Made by a program: the position numbers and the translations under genes. Under the pieces are notes generated by a model. That model worked only from the letters and a program-made list of their open reading frames with translations. It ran no database searches and was not told where the DNA came from. A DNA stretch of 64,000 bases from Schauerella fraxinea (GTDB lineage Bacteria > Pseudomonadota > Gammaproteobacteria > Burkholderiales > Burkholderiaceae_B). Every line of letters starts with the position of its first letter. Position 1 is the first letter of the stretch. The stretch spans positions 434,001-498,000 of the forward strand of contig JAVDKK010000002.1 in NCBI GenBank assembly GCA_030849945.1, in the 5' to 3' direction. Shown one piece after another: positions 34,416 through 42,511 of this stretch.

Positions 34416-35264
34416 ATGCGTCCCTTGTCGCCCGAACTGCTGCGCAGCTTCGTCGCCGTTGTCCAAACGGGCAGTTTCACGCTGGCCTCAGAGCGCGTGA
34501 GCCTCTCGCAATCCACCGTCAGCCAGCATGTGCGGCGGCTTGAGGACATCCTGGGCTGCGCCTTGCTCGAACGCGACACGCGCAACATCCGGATGACGCG
34601 ACAGGGCGACGCACTCTTTCATTACGCGGGCAATATCCTGGCGCTGATGGAAGAGGCCTTCGCCTCGGTAAGCGGCCCCGCCCTGAATGGCACTGTGCGG
34701 TTGGGGCTTTCCGAAGACTTTGCGTCGTTGCGACTGACCGCAGCGCTCGGCAGCTTTCAGCAGCGCAATCCCGAGGTCGAACTGCATATCGCCACCGGCA
34801 TGAGCGGCGACCTGTTTCGCGAGCTGGATGAGGATAAGCATGATCTGGTATTTGCCAAACGCGTGAGCGGCAGCCAGCGTGGGCAAGTGGTGCGAACCGA
34901 AAAACTCTACTGGTGCGTGGGCCCCCAGTCGCCGATTACAGGCGGCGAGGCTGTCCTGCCGCTGGCGCTGCATCCGGAACCCAGCGTGGCGCGCACGCGT
35001 GTGCTCGAAACGCTCAAGGCTATCGGCCGCCCCTACAAAATCAGCACGGTAAGCAGCAGCGTTGCGGTGCTGAAGGCTGCCGTGATGGCCGGGCTCGGGA
35101 TCAGCGCCTTTGCGGATTATGTGATCCCCGAAGGTCTGGTCAAGCTCGAAGATGGCATGCCCTTGCTCGGCGAACTTGAGTTCGTCATCGATCGCGCTGC
35201 GTCGGCATCGCAGGCGGTGATTGCATTGGAGAATACGATCAAAGCGGCAGCAATAGAGCTGTAG
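34416..35264 (+). CDS. LysR-family regulator of the malonate decarboxylase operon (probable)
   Basis: 282-residue LysR regulator: HTH LSPELLRSFVAVVQTGSFTLASERVSLSQSTVSQHVRRLE, then an effector domain (GTVRLGLSEDFASLRL, MAGLGISAFADYVIP). Start at 34416 has GAGG nine bases upstream; the much longer open frame before it is antisense to mdcA. Divergent arrangement with mdcA and position match MdcR-type activators, for which malonate is the usual inducer; that function is inferred. Confidence 0.85.
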   Translation: MRPLSPELLRSFVAVVQTGSFTLASERVSLSQSTVSQHVRRLEDILGCALLERDTRNIRMTRQGDALFHYAGNILALMEEAFASVSGPALNGTVRLGLSEDFASLRLTAALGSFQQRNPEVELHIATGMSGDLFRELDEDKHDLVFAKRVSGSQRGQVVRTEKLYWCVGPQSPITGGEAVLPLALHPEPSVARTRVLETLKAIGRPYKISTVSSSVAVLKAAVMAGLGISAFADYVIPEGLVKLEDGMPLLGELEFVIDRAASASQAVIALENTIKAAAIEL

Positions 35265-35425
35265 CAGCTTGCATCGTGAAGTCCATCCTCGCAGCATCGC
35301 AGATCACGCGCTCTTCAGCGAAGGCGCTCGGCCTCGTCCGCCCGTGCGTCGGCCAGGCAAGCACTAGAGTCGTTACCGACTTACCGGATTTCGCTGCACA
35401 TTTGCCCTGAGTTCATGATGTTTCA

Positions 35426-35626
35426 TTGACCGAACGTTACAGCGCGTGGGACAAATTCAGGCTGCATGTCAGGCCAATGTTGGCGCTGCGGGCGATATGG
35501 GGGCAGATGCGCGAACGTGACAGGAAGCTGAATGACGCGGTGCAGCAACTTAATGTAGCGTTTCGTGTCTGGCCTCAGCGTGTCTTTGTTGGCACTATCA
35601 CTACGTCTCAGACGATTTCAGAGTAG
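35426..35626 (+). CDS. doubtful small ORF in the 366-bp gap after the LysR gene
   Basis: A 66-codon frame with a TTG start and no clear ribosome site (product contains MRERDRKLNDAVQQLNVAFRVW). I recognise no family, and base composition here is less GC-rich than neighbours. It may be non-coding or a decayed remnant. Nothing else is visible in 35265-35630. Confidence 0.2.
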   Translation: MTERYSAWDKFRLHVRPMLALRAIWGQMRERDRKLNDAVQQLNVAFRVWPQRVFVGTITTSQTISE

Positions 35627-35630
35627 GAAC

Positions 35631-35909
35631 ATGAAATTAATCGATGGTTTTATTGTCGACGTCAAAGTCTTGGAGGCCCATGGTGCAGCGTACAAATTAT
35701 GTGCAGAAACGCGGCATCCCGAGGGTCTATCGGACGTAAAGCAGTGGCATGTGCCTTTCCAGGGCGTGATCGTTTCGATGGATCAAGCCGAGCAGTTGGC
35801 GACGCGCGCGTTGGAAGGCATCAAGCGCATCAGCTCGAATGGCCAGCCGCACTTCAATCTGTTGAAGGAAGCTGCGGTAAAAAATGACTGGTGGGTGCCG
35901 GCCCGCTAA
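35631..35909 (+). CDS. small hypothetical protein (92 aa)
   Basis: Starts MKLIDGFIVDVKVLEAHGAAYKLCAETRHPEGLS, later VPFQGVIVSMDQAEQLATRALEGIKRISSN and ends KNDWWVPAR. ATG preceded by GTAGGAAC. No signal peptide or membrane segment; mixed alpha/beta composition. I do not recognise the family. It is followed 24 bp later by a very strong terminator, supporting it as a genuine single-gene unit. Codon use is less GC-rich than neighbours. Confidence 0.6.
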   Translation: MKLIDGFIVDVKVLEAHGAAYKLCAETRHPEGLSDVKQWHVPFQGVIVSMDQAEQLATRALEGIKRISSNGQPHFNLLKEAAVKNDWWVPAR

Positions 35910-35932
35910 GCAGGGCATGGCGGTATCGATGC

Positions 35933-35973
35933 AAAGCATAAAGGCCTGGGATCCCCGGGCCTTTATGCTTTTT
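35933..35973 (+). terminator. Rho-independent terminator after the 92-aa gene
   Basis: An 18-bp stem with a single G-T wobble (left arm 35933-35950, AAAGCATAAAGGCCTGGG; right arm 35954-35971) and a 3-nt loop, followed by a T-run (CTTTTTCG). Textbook intrinsic terminator, and the clearest in the window. Confidence 0.9.
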
Positions 35974-36029
35974 CGTGCGTGCCTGCTGCGTGCCTGCTTG
36001 CTTGCGTGAATGCCTGCCTCCATACCTGC
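35974..36029. repeat. short TGCCTGC-rich repeat tract
   Basis: Imperfect repetition of TGCCTGC/TGCTTGC (about six times) between the terminator and the thioesterase gene. Another small slippage-type tract in an intergenic region; no gene seen. Confidence 0.5.
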
Positions 36030-36115
36030 ATGCCCGCGGCCGCACGCGCCCGCTATGATGTTTGCTCCAACAACATACGGTGCCGCCGCGTGCCGAAAAC
36101 CGTGGAGACGCCAAC

Positions 36116-36565
36116 ATGCCTCACGACCAACCCGCCGAGCTCTCGAATGCCGCAATCGAAGCGCGCGTTGCGGCCAGCTTCAATCGACAAGGGCTGATGG
36201 CGTTGCTTGGCGCGCAACTGCATGCGGTGGCGTGGGGCAGGGTGGTCATTCGCTTGCCCTTTCGGGCGGAACTCACCCAGCAGCATGGTTATTTTCACGC
36301 GGGCGGCACCAGTGCGATTGCCGATACCGCGGGCGGCTACGCCGGGCTAACGCATTTTCCACCCGACCACTCCGTGCTCACGGTCGAATTCAAACTCAAT
36401 CTGCTCGCGCCCGCCGAGGGCGAGTATCTCGAGGCCGTCGGGCAGGTGGTGCGTTCCGGTCGCACGCTCACCATCTGCACGCTGGAGGTGTTTGCAATCA
36501 AGGCGGCGCAGCGCACGCTGGTCGCGCTCGGTCAGCAAACCCTCATGTGCGTGCGAGATCGGTAA
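36116..36565 (+). CDS. PaaI-family hotdog-fold thioesterase
   Basis: 149-residue thioesterase of the PaaI/HGG family. Central VIRLPFRAELTQQHGYFHAGGTSAIADTAGGYAGL contains the HGG-type motif (QHGYFHAGG) and the catalytic Asp; LTVEFKLNLLAPAEGEYLEAVGQVVRSG completes the hotdog core. ATG at 36116 follows GGAG. Hydrolyses an acyl-CoA or aryl-CoA; substrate unknown. Convergent with the MFS gene, 39 bp apart. Confidence 0.88.
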   Translation: MPHDQPAELSNAAIEARVAASFNRQGLMALLGAQLHAVAWGRVVIRLPFRAELTQQHGYFHAGGTSAIADTAGGYAGLTHFPPDHSVLTVEFKLNLLAPAEGEYLEAVGQVVRSGRTLTICTLEVFAIKAAQRTLVALGQQTLMCVRDR

Positions 36566-36604
36566 ACCGGCGACGAGCGCAGTGCTGCAGCGAATCGGAT
36601 CGTC

Positions 36605-37804
36605 TTAACGACGCGGTTGGCCGCGCATCATCAGCAGCGCCACCACAATGGCGACTGCGGCGATGATCGTGGACATCACGCCAAGCGATGCAAGGCCGAA
36701 ATGACGAATGCCGAGGCCACCCAAAATTGCGCCTAATCCGATACCGGCGTTGGCTGCGGAAATATTCATGGTGGCCGCAAATGCTTGTGCCTTGGCTCCC
36801 GCTTGCATCACACGCACTTGGCAAATCGGGAAGAGCGCGGTGTAGGCGATACCCCAGGCAACAAGCGCCACGATCAACCAGGGGCGTTCCGCGGCAAGCG
36901 GCACGGCCGCCAGCATGCCCGCGCCGAGAATCACAAGAAACAATACCGTGGCGCCTAGCGGCTTGCGATCCACCATTACACCGCCGAGATGATTACCGAT
37001 CAGGCCGACGGCACCGAATCCCATCAGCCACCATCCCACTTGATTCGCAGGGATACCGGCGAGCGTTTCGAGGGTGTCGGCAAGATATGTGTATGCCGTA
37101 AACATCGCCGTAAAGGCCAGCACCGACAGCAGCACATGCGCGAGGAAGCGTGGCTGCTTCAGGATGGCCGTTTGCTTCATGCCGTCGGTTGTCGCGGGTG
37201 ACGCAGGCAGGGTGGGCATGTAAACGTGCATCAGCACGCCGATCAACAACGACAATGCCGCCAAAATCCAGAAACTGCCGCGCCAGCCCACCGTATCGGC
37301 CGCAAGCGTGCCGAGCGGCACGCCAAACACGAGCGCGGCCGAGATGCCCAGATAAATCTGCGATACCGCCTTACCGGATTTTCCAGGGCCGGCCAGTTGC
37401 CCCGCGGTTTCGCTGGCCGTTGCCCAGAACACCGGCAGGAGGAGGGCGGGGATAAATCGCGCTACGCCCAGCACCCAAATATTGGTGGCGAGTGCTGCCA
37501 GAACGTTCGACGCCGCAAATACCGCCAGAATGAACGTGAAGAGTTTCTTGCGGTCGAGATGTGCCAGCTTGGCCGTCATCGTGGGACCGAACAGCATGAC
37601 CGTAAATGCGAAAAGCGTGACCACTTGGCCCGCCAGTGCAATGGAGATATTCAGGTCACGCGCGAGCGCCGGCAGCAGGCCTACGATCAGGAACTCCGTG
37701 GTCACGATCACAAAGCCGGCGACAGCCATGATGAAAATCTGCGGACTGGATCGGGCTGGGGCGTGGTCGGAAAGGGAGCCTACTGTGGCGGCGGACGATT
37801 GCAT
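36605..37804 (-). CDS. MFS transporter, DHA1/AraJ-like efflux type
   Basis: 399-residue major facilitator with about twelve membrane helices. N-terminal domain IFIMAVAGFVIVTTEFLIVGLLPALARDLNISIALAGQ is typical of AraJ/SotB-like DHA1 exporters, with the TAKLAHLDRKKLF loop (motif A variant) and PALLLPVFWATASETAGQLAGP. Exports sugars, amino acids or drugs in related proteins. Divergent from a LysR gene, 107 bp apart, which is its likely regulator. Confidence 0.9.
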   Translation of the reverse strand: MQSSAATVGSLSDHAPARSSPQIFIMAVAGFVIVTTEFLIVGLLPALARDLNISIALAGQVVTLFAFTVMLFGPTMTAKLAHLDRKKLFTFILAVFAASNVLAALATNIWVLGVARFIPALLLPVFWATASETAGQLAGPGKSGKAVSQIYLGISAALVFGVPLGTLAADTVGWRGSFWILAALSLLIGVLMHVYMPTLPASPATTDGMKQTAILKQPRFLAHVLLSVLAFTAMFTAYTYLADTLETLAGIPANQVGWWLMGFGAVGLIGNHLGGVMVDRKPLGATVLFLVILGAGMLAAVPLAAERPWLIVALVAWGIAYTALFPICQVRVMQAGAKAQAFAATMNISAANAGIGLGAILGGLGIRHFGLASLGVMSTIIAAVAIVVALLMMRGQPRR

Positions 37805-37911
37805 AAGACTTTACTCAACGAGAAGGTTGCGCTAGCTTATTCAAGAATTGAGTGCTTATTCTGGCAATCTTTTATCTATTGGGCGGAAATAAATTCTCAA
37901 ATGAGGTGCGC

Positions 37912-38850
37912 GTGTTTTCTTCCGAGCGATTGAAAGGCATCGATGTGTTCGTTGCTGTGGCCGATTTGGGTAGCTTCACGGCGGCGGCCGAGCGCCTCAA
38001 TCTCACAAGTTCAGCCGTGGGCAAAGGCATCGCGCGGCTGGAGAGCCGGCTGGGAAGACGATTATTCAACCGCACCACCCGACGGCTCGCGTTGACCGAC
38101 GCGGGCACGGAGTTCTACCGCACCTGCGCCCGCATCCTTTCCGAGCTCGAAGAAGCCGAATTGGCGCTTCACACTGAAGAGGGTGAAGCCTCGGGTCGCG
38201 TGCGAATCGATCTACCGGCGTCGTATGGACGATTGCATGCCTTGCCGGCAATTCTCCGATTCGTCGAGGATCGCCCGAAGCTGATGCCGCACATTTCCTT
38301 CTCGGATCGATTTATCGATCCGGTGGAAGAAGGCGTCGACATTCTGGTTCGCATCGGCGGTTCCGATACCTGGCCCTCAACCTGGGGACATCGGTTTCTC
38401 GGCGCCCAGCGGCTCATCTTTTGCGCGTCGCCAAGATATCTGCAGGCGCGCGGCACGCCAGAAACGGATCGCGATCTTGAAACGCATCAGTGCATCAGCT
38501 ACGCATCGACCGATGGCGTGGTGCGTCCGTGGTATTTCGTGGGCGCCCACTCGGGCGATATGGAGCGGCGCGTATTACCTGCAAGGCTAGCGGTGGGCGA
38601 TGGCGAGGGACTGGTACTCGCGGTCTTGGGCGGACACGGTATCGCGCAACTCCCGATGTGGCTCGCCAAGAAGCATCTTGATGCCGGGACGATGATCGAA
38701 GTGTTGCCGCACCTGGTCACGGATAGCCTGCCAATCAATCTGGTTTGGCCGAAGAGCCGAGAGGGTCTGCCGAAGGTAAAGGTGCTGCTGCAGATGCTGG
38801 CTGAAAATTTGACGCCGGACGGCTGGACGGGCGGAGAGGGGGGTAGGTAG
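37912..38850 (+). CDS. LysR-family regulator (divergent from MFS exporter)
   Basis: 312-residue LysR regulator: ERLKGIDVFVAVADLGSFTAAAERLNLTSSAVGKGIARLESRLGRRLF, then a CrgA/YafC-like effector domain (GRVRIDLPASYGRLH, VRIGGSDTWPSTWGHRFLG). GTG at 37912 has GAGG six bases ahead; an ATG at 37852 is in frame but adds poorly matching residues. Probably controls the MFS gene; a TCAA-GAA-TTGA dyad stands in the shared region. The 3' end is followed by a 13-bp tandem array. Confidence 0.88.
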   Translation: MFSSERLKGIDVFVAVADLGSFTAAAERLNLTSSAVGKGIARLESRLGRRLFNRTTRRLALTDAGTEFYRTCARILSELEEAELALHTEEGEASGRVRIDLPASYGRLHALPAILRFVEDRPKLMPHISFSDRFIDPVEEGVDILVRIGGSDTWPSTWGHRFLGAQRLIFCASPRYLQARGTPETDRDLETHQCISYASTDGVVRPWYFVGAHSGDMERRVLPARLAVGDGEGLVLAVLGGHGIAQLPMWLAKKHLDAGTMIEVLPHLVTDSLPINLVWPKSREGLPKVKVLLQMLAENLTPDGWTGGEGGR

Positions 38851-38872
38851 GACCGTCAAAGAAAGAGAAGCT

Positions 38873-38937
38873 CAGCGTTTACGAACAGCGTTTTCGAACG
38901 GTATTTCCGACCAGCGTTTCCGAGCAGGGCTTACGAC
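38873..38937. repeat. five 13-bp tandem units downstream of the LysR gene
   Basis: CAGCGTTTACGAA, CAGCGTTTTCGAA, CGGTATTTCCGAC, CAGCGTTTCCGAG and CAGGGCTTACGAC follow one another without gaps from 38873 to 38937. The array fills most of the gap between two convergent LysR genes. Confidence 0.9.
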
Positions 38938-38964
38938 GCGCGGGTTGGCCCACCTGCAGTGGGT

Positions 38965-39858
38965 TCAGGGCCTTTCGGTCAGACGCCGCCTAAGCATGAC
39001 GGTAAACGCGCGCGCCGCCGACGACGGATTGCGCGTCGGTAAGTGAACGACACTGATCGGGATCGGCGGCAATTCGAATTCGCGTAGCACGCGGATGAGG
39101 CTGCCGGAATCCAGCTGCTCTTGCACCAGATAATCGTTGACCATGATGAGACCGACGGATCGCGTTGCCGCACTCACCAGCGCCTCACCGTCGTCTACCG
39201 TCAATCGCGACGGTAGGGTCATCGACTTCGGCATGCCGTCGATCATGAAGCCGTAGGTAAAGCGAACCGCCGTATCGGGCGCCATATAACCAATCACGCT
39301 GTGCCCGATCAGCTGCTCTGGGTGGTTTGGCACTGTCGCGGCCGACAAATACTGCGGCGACGCGCACATCACAAAACGCGTTTCACCAATGCGGCTGGCA
39401 ATCATGCTGGAGTCGGGCAAGTGACCGATCCGGATCGCCACGTCGATCCCTTCGTCGACGAGGTTCACTACCCGGTCACTCAGGCGAACCTCCACGTCGA
39501 CCTGAGGGTGTTGCTTCACATAGTCTGCCACCACTGGCAGCACGCGCAGGCGCCCGAACACCCTCGAGGTGCTGATAACGAGCTTGCCTTGCGGCAATGC
39601 CGATCGATCTGCCGCTTCCTGCCCGGCCAGGTTCAGATCTGAGAGGATCACTTTGCAGCGCGCGTGAAACAAAGCCCCGGCGGCCGTCAAGCGCACCGAG
39701 CGAGTGGTTCGTGCGACGAGTGTGACGCCGAGTTGAGCCTCCAGTCGCGACACGGCCTTGCTGACGCCCGCCGACGTGATACCCAGCGCCGTAGCGGCTG
39801 CACGAAATCCGCCCTTGTCGCCCACGGTGACGAACGCGTTGATTGCCGCGAGATCCAT
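38965..39858 (-). CDS. LysR-family regulator (divergent from OYE-type reductase)
   Basis: 297-residue LysR regulator: MDLAAINAFVTVGDKGGFRAAATALGITSAGVSKAVSRLEAQLGVTL, then TRSVRLTAAGALF and an effector domain (KLVISTSRVFGRLRVLPVVADYV, DVAIRIGHLPDSSMIASRIG). Divergent from the flavin reductase gene with 191 bp between starts, the usual LysR-target layout; long-range inverted repeats lie in that region. Confidence 0.92.
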   Translation of the reverse strand: MDLAAINAFVTVGDKGGFRAAATALGITSAGVSKAVSRLEAQLGVTLVARTTRSVRLTAAGALFHARCKVILSDLNLAGQEAADRSALPQGKLVISTSRVFGRLRVLPVVADYVKQHPQVDVEVRLSDRVVNLVDEGIDVAIRIGHLPDSSMIASRIGETRFVMCASPQYLSAATVPNHPEQLIGHSVIGYMAPDTAVRFTYGFMIDGMPKSMTLPSRLTVDDGEALVSAATRSVGLIMVNDYLVQEQLDSGSLIRVLREFELPPIPISVVHLPTRNPSSAARAFTVMLRRRLTERP

Positions 39859-39869
39859 GTTTTACCGCT

Positions 39870-39952
39870 CCGCCGATTTTGATTCAGCAATCGTCTGTCT
39901 GACCATTGTGCGAGCCGATTGCGTCCCTGGAGTTACCAGTGTAAATCGGCGG
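39870..39952. promoter_or_regulatory. widely spaced perfect inverted repeat in the LysR/OYE intergenic region
   Basis: CCGCCGATTT (39870-39879) and its exact complement AAATCGGCGG (39943-39952) flank 63 bp. The spacing (about six helical turns between arms) suits DNA looping by a tetrameric LysR protein across the divergent promoters. Confidence 0.5.
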
Positions 39953-40049
39953 ACGGGGTTTTTCCGCAGCCCATACGTCATTAGTCTTCGTAGATCGAAA
40001 ACGTTTGCGGGTCGACTGTGGCCGCGGACACTCAAGCTTGGAGTCAACC

Positions 40050-41180
40050 TTGTCAGCGCTCTTCAAACCCTTCACGCTGAAAAGCGTCACGTTGCGCAAT
40101 CGTATCGTTGCGGCACCCATGTGTATGTACTCGGCGCACGACGGGGTGGTCGGCGAATGGCACCGCGCTCATCTCGCGCAGTTGGCCACAGGCGGCGCAG
40201 GACTCGTCACCGTCGAGATGACCGCTGTATCCCCGGAAGGCCGGATTACGTGGGCCGATAACGGTCTGTGGAACGACGCGCAGGCGCAGTCGCTCAAACC
40301 CGCAGTCGATGCGATCAAGACGGCCGGCGCCGTGCCTGGTATTCAGCTCGGTCATGCGGGTCGCAAAGCAAGCTCGAATCGTCCATGGGAGGGCGACAAT
40401 CAGATTGCAGACGACGCTACCCATGGTTGGCCGGTCATCGGCCCGTCACCCCTGGCTTTCGGTAGCGAGAAAGTGTGGAAGGTACCGTCCGAAATGACCG
40501 AGGACGACATTGCACGGGTGCAAGATGATTTCGTGGCCGCCGCCCAACGCGCCCGCGATGTGGGCTTCGAATGGCTCGAACTCCACTTTGCGCATGGCTT
40601 TCTCGCACACAGTTTTTTGTCGCCCTATTCGAATCGACGCGAAGATCGTTATGGCGGCAGCTTTGAAAACCGTATCCGATTCATCCTCGAAACCTTCGCT
40701 GCGGTGCGCACGGTATGGCCGCAGGAATTTCCGTTGTCGGTGAGACTTGGCGCTGTCGAGTATGACGATCGGGATGCAGAAACGTTGGCCGAATCCATCG
40801 CACTCATCAAGCTATTGAAGCAGGCCGGACTCGATTTCGTCAGCGTGAGTGTCGGTTTCTCAACCCCCGAAGCCACGATTCCCTGGAGCGCCCCTGCATT
40901 CATGGCGCCCGTGGTCGAGCGCGTTCGGCGCGAGACAGGGGTGCCCACCGCAATTGCCTGGGGCGTAGGCGACCCGGTGCTTGCCGAGCACGCGGTGCAC
41001 AGCGGCCAAGCCGATTTGGTAAAGATTGGACGCGCGTTGCTGGCCAATCCCCATTGGCCTTACGCAGCCGCAGTGGCGCTCGACGTGAAAGATGCCTCTT
41101 GGGCGACACTCCCTGCGCCCTACGCATTCTGGCTGGAACACCATCAACCCAAGACGGTCGAAGAGGCTGCGCAAGCCTGA
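40050..41180 (+). CDS. Old yellow enzyme-family NADPH:flavin oxidoreductase (YqjM/XenA type)
   Basis: 376-residue FMN ene-reductase. N-terminus LFKPFTLKSVTLRNRIVAAPMCMYSA carries the Cys typical of YqjM-like enzymes; IQLGHAGRKAS, HFAHGFLAHSFLSPYSNRREDRYGGSFENR (paired His, substrate-anion site) and LVKIGRALLANPHWPYAAA (FMN phosphate) follow. Reduces activated C=C bonds or nitro compounds, often in response to electrophiles. TTG at 40050 has GGAG six bases before it. Divergent from a LysR gene. Confidence 0.9.
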   Translation: MSALFKPFTLKSVTLRNRIVAAPMCMYSAHDGVVGEWHRAHLAQLATGGAGLVTVEMTAVSPEGRITWADNGLWNDAQAQSLKPAVDAIKTAGAVPGIQLGHAGRKASSNRPWEGDNQIADDATHGWPVIGPSPLAFGSEKVWKVPSEMTEDDIARVQDDFVAAAQRARDVGFEWLELHFAHGFLAHSFLSPYSNRREDRYGGSFENRIRFILETFAAVRTVWPQEFPLSVRLGAVEYDDRDAETLAESIALIKLLKQAGLDFVSVSVGFSTPEATIPWSAPAFMAPVVERVRRETGVPTAIAWGVGDPVLAEHAVHSGQADLVKIGRALLANPHWPYAAAVALDVKDASWATLPAPYAFWLEHHQPKTVEEAAQA

Positions 41181-41211
41181 ACCCGAATCGGGGCACACTT
41201 ATGCACCAAGG

Positions 41212-41267
41212 GCACTGAGCTCAGTGCACCGAGCTCAGTGCATCGAGCTCAGTGCGCCGAGCGCTGC
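41212..41267. repeat. 14-bp tandem repeat downstream of the OYE gene
   Basis: GCACTGAGCTCAGT, GCACCGAGCTCAGT, GCATCGAGCTCAGT and a diverged GCGCCGAGCGCTGC follow one another (41212-41267), 31 bp after the OYE stop. Each unit contains the palindrome GAGCTC. Confidence 0.9.
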
Positions 41268-41297
41268 GACCGTGCGAGGGCGCTTGGCGGAATGTTG

Positions 41298-41723
41298 TCA
41301 GGCCACTCGCTGGGCTGCGACCACTTCAATCTCGACCAGCAAACCATCTACGGCTAGGCGGGGCACCGGGATCAAGGTGCCGGTGGGCGGATGAGCGGGC
41401 CAGACGCGATTCGCTTCTGTTTGCCATTCCTTCAGCCGGGCCTCGGAGTGATCGACCACCAGTACGGTCAACTTGTACACGTCCTTGAGCGTGGCATTGA
41501 CGGAGCTCAGCGCGATTTCGATATTGTCGAAGGCTTGGCGCGTTTGGGCCGCAAAGCTCGGCGCCAGATTGCCATCCTTGTCATAGCCGACTTGTCCGGC
41601 TAGTTGCACGATGCGTGTGTTGGGAGGCACTTCGGCCACATGGGTGTACGCATGAACCGTCGGGTCGTAGAGGCCTGACGGGTTGGACAGCGTAAAAGCG
41701 CGGTCGGAAATTTTGGGTTGCAT
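41298..41723 (-). CDS. Rid-family protein, paralogue of the SoxR-linked Rid gene
   Basis: 141-residue YjgF/Rid protein clearly related to the one at 24294-24743: NPSGLYDPTVHAYTHVAEVPPNTRIVQLAGQVG, TRQAFDNIEIALSSVNATLKDVYKLTVLVVDHSEARL and GTLIPVPRLAVDGLLVEIEVVA. The RidA catalytic Arg position is again not Arg (PPTGTL), so classical imine deaminase function is doubtful. ATG at 41723 has AGGAG eight bases upstream. A SoxR-box-like dyad with a 19-bp-spacer promoter precedes it. Convergent with the OYE gene. Confidence 0.88.
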   Translation of the reverse strand: MQPKISDRAFTLSNPSGLYDPTVHAYTHVAEVPPNTRIVQLAGQVGYDKDGNLAPSFAAQTRQAFDNIEIALSSVNATLKDVYKLTVLVVDHSEARLKEWQTEANRVWPAHPPTGTLIPVPRLAVDGLLVEIEVVAAQRVA

Positions 41724-41750
41724 CAAGGTTCTCCTGGTTGATGAACGCCT

Positions 41751-41781
41751 ATCTTCAGACCTCAACCTAGCTTCAGGTCAA
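41751..41781 (-). promoter_or_regulatory. second SoxR-box-like promoter, upstream of the Rid paralogue
   Basis: On the minus strand TTGACC (-35) is followed after 19 bp by GAAGAT (-10), and the 18-bp dyad CCTGAAGCTAGGTTGAGG (41760-41777) sits between them. It matches the soxS-type SoxR operator at about 14 of 18 positions and aligns with the box at 24234-24251, including the flanking TTGACC. The start codon lies 28 bp downstream of the -10. The rest of 41782-42016 shows nothing certain. Confidence 0.7.
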
Positions 41782-42016
41782 GCGTGTGCCGCAGCTCAAA
41801 ACGGTGTTGCGCGCCATCGTTCGAATCTCTCGAAAGCGCTTTTGCCTAAATGACTGTTGCCGGGTTAGTGTGCGTCTGACTAAAGTTCCTCGAGGCCGTC
41901 ACGGGTTCGCGCGATGGGTTCGATCCAGCATGGGCACTGATCAATGACAGACAAAAAATACGTCGACGACCCCATTCATTCGCCGCGCAGGGGGTGACGA
42001 CCCCTGGCATGGCGAT

Positions 42017-42490
42017 GTGCATGTCGATATCGCCACTAAGGATGACGTTGATCGCATTCGCGACATCGTCATTGCTGCCTATTCGAAGTATGTGCCACGC
42101 ATCGGCAGACGGCCTGCGCCTATGGATGCCGATTACGATGCAATGGCGACATCCGGAAAGATCCATGTGCTGAAACGCGAGCAGAACGTGCTCGGATTGA
42201 TCGTGATCACCCCACAGGACGATGCCTTGATGGTCGGCAATCTCTGCGTCGCGCCTGAGGCGCAGGGCAAAGGTTTTGGACGCGTACTCATGGGGCACGC
42301 CGAGACGATGGCAAGATCAATGAACCTCACGGCGATAACGCTTTTCACGAACGAAAAGATGCATGAGAACATCGGTCTCTATGTGAAACTCGGTTTTGTC
42401 GTAACGGGTCGCAGAACGGAGCATGGCTTCGAAAGAGTGTATTTCCGCAAAGCACTCGATCATGCCGCGGGCGTCACGGATCGCGCTTAG
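42017..42490 (+). CDS. GNAT-family N-acetyltransferase
   Basis: 157-residue GNAT: VDIATKDDVDRIRDIVIAAYSKYVPRIGRRPAPMDADY at the N-terminus, then LMVGNLCVAPEAQGKGFGRVLMGHAE (acetyl-CoA loop, Q-x-x-G-x-G) and a C-terminal FTNEKMHENIGLYVKLGFVVTGRR. The N-terminal block is complete, but the start is uncertain: the GTG at 42017 has no good ribosome site and upstream frame is open to about 41948. Substrate unknown. Followed 21 bp later by a methyltransferase gene, probably co-transcribed. Confidence 0.8.
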   Translation: MHVDIATKDDVDRIRDIVIAAYSKYVPRIGRRPAPMDADYDAMATSGKIHVLKREQNVLGLIVITPQDDALMVGNLCVAPEAQGKGFGRVLMGHAETMARSMNLTAITLFTNEKMHENIGLYVKLGFVVTGRRTEHGFERVYFRKALDHAAGVTDRA

Positions 42491-42511
42491 GTCTTCAGCC
42501 ATGGAGCAAGA

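Noticed and set aside
35265..35630. Possible insertion-sequence remnant after the malonate LysR gene
   Set aside because: Lower GC and a doubtful 66-codon frame only; no terminal inverted repeats, target duplications or transposase motifs seen.
41846..42298. 150-codon minus-strand frame overlapping the GNAT gene
   Set aside because: The opposite strand encodes a clear GNAT with acetyl-CoA loop; the minus-strand product matches no family and is a shadow.
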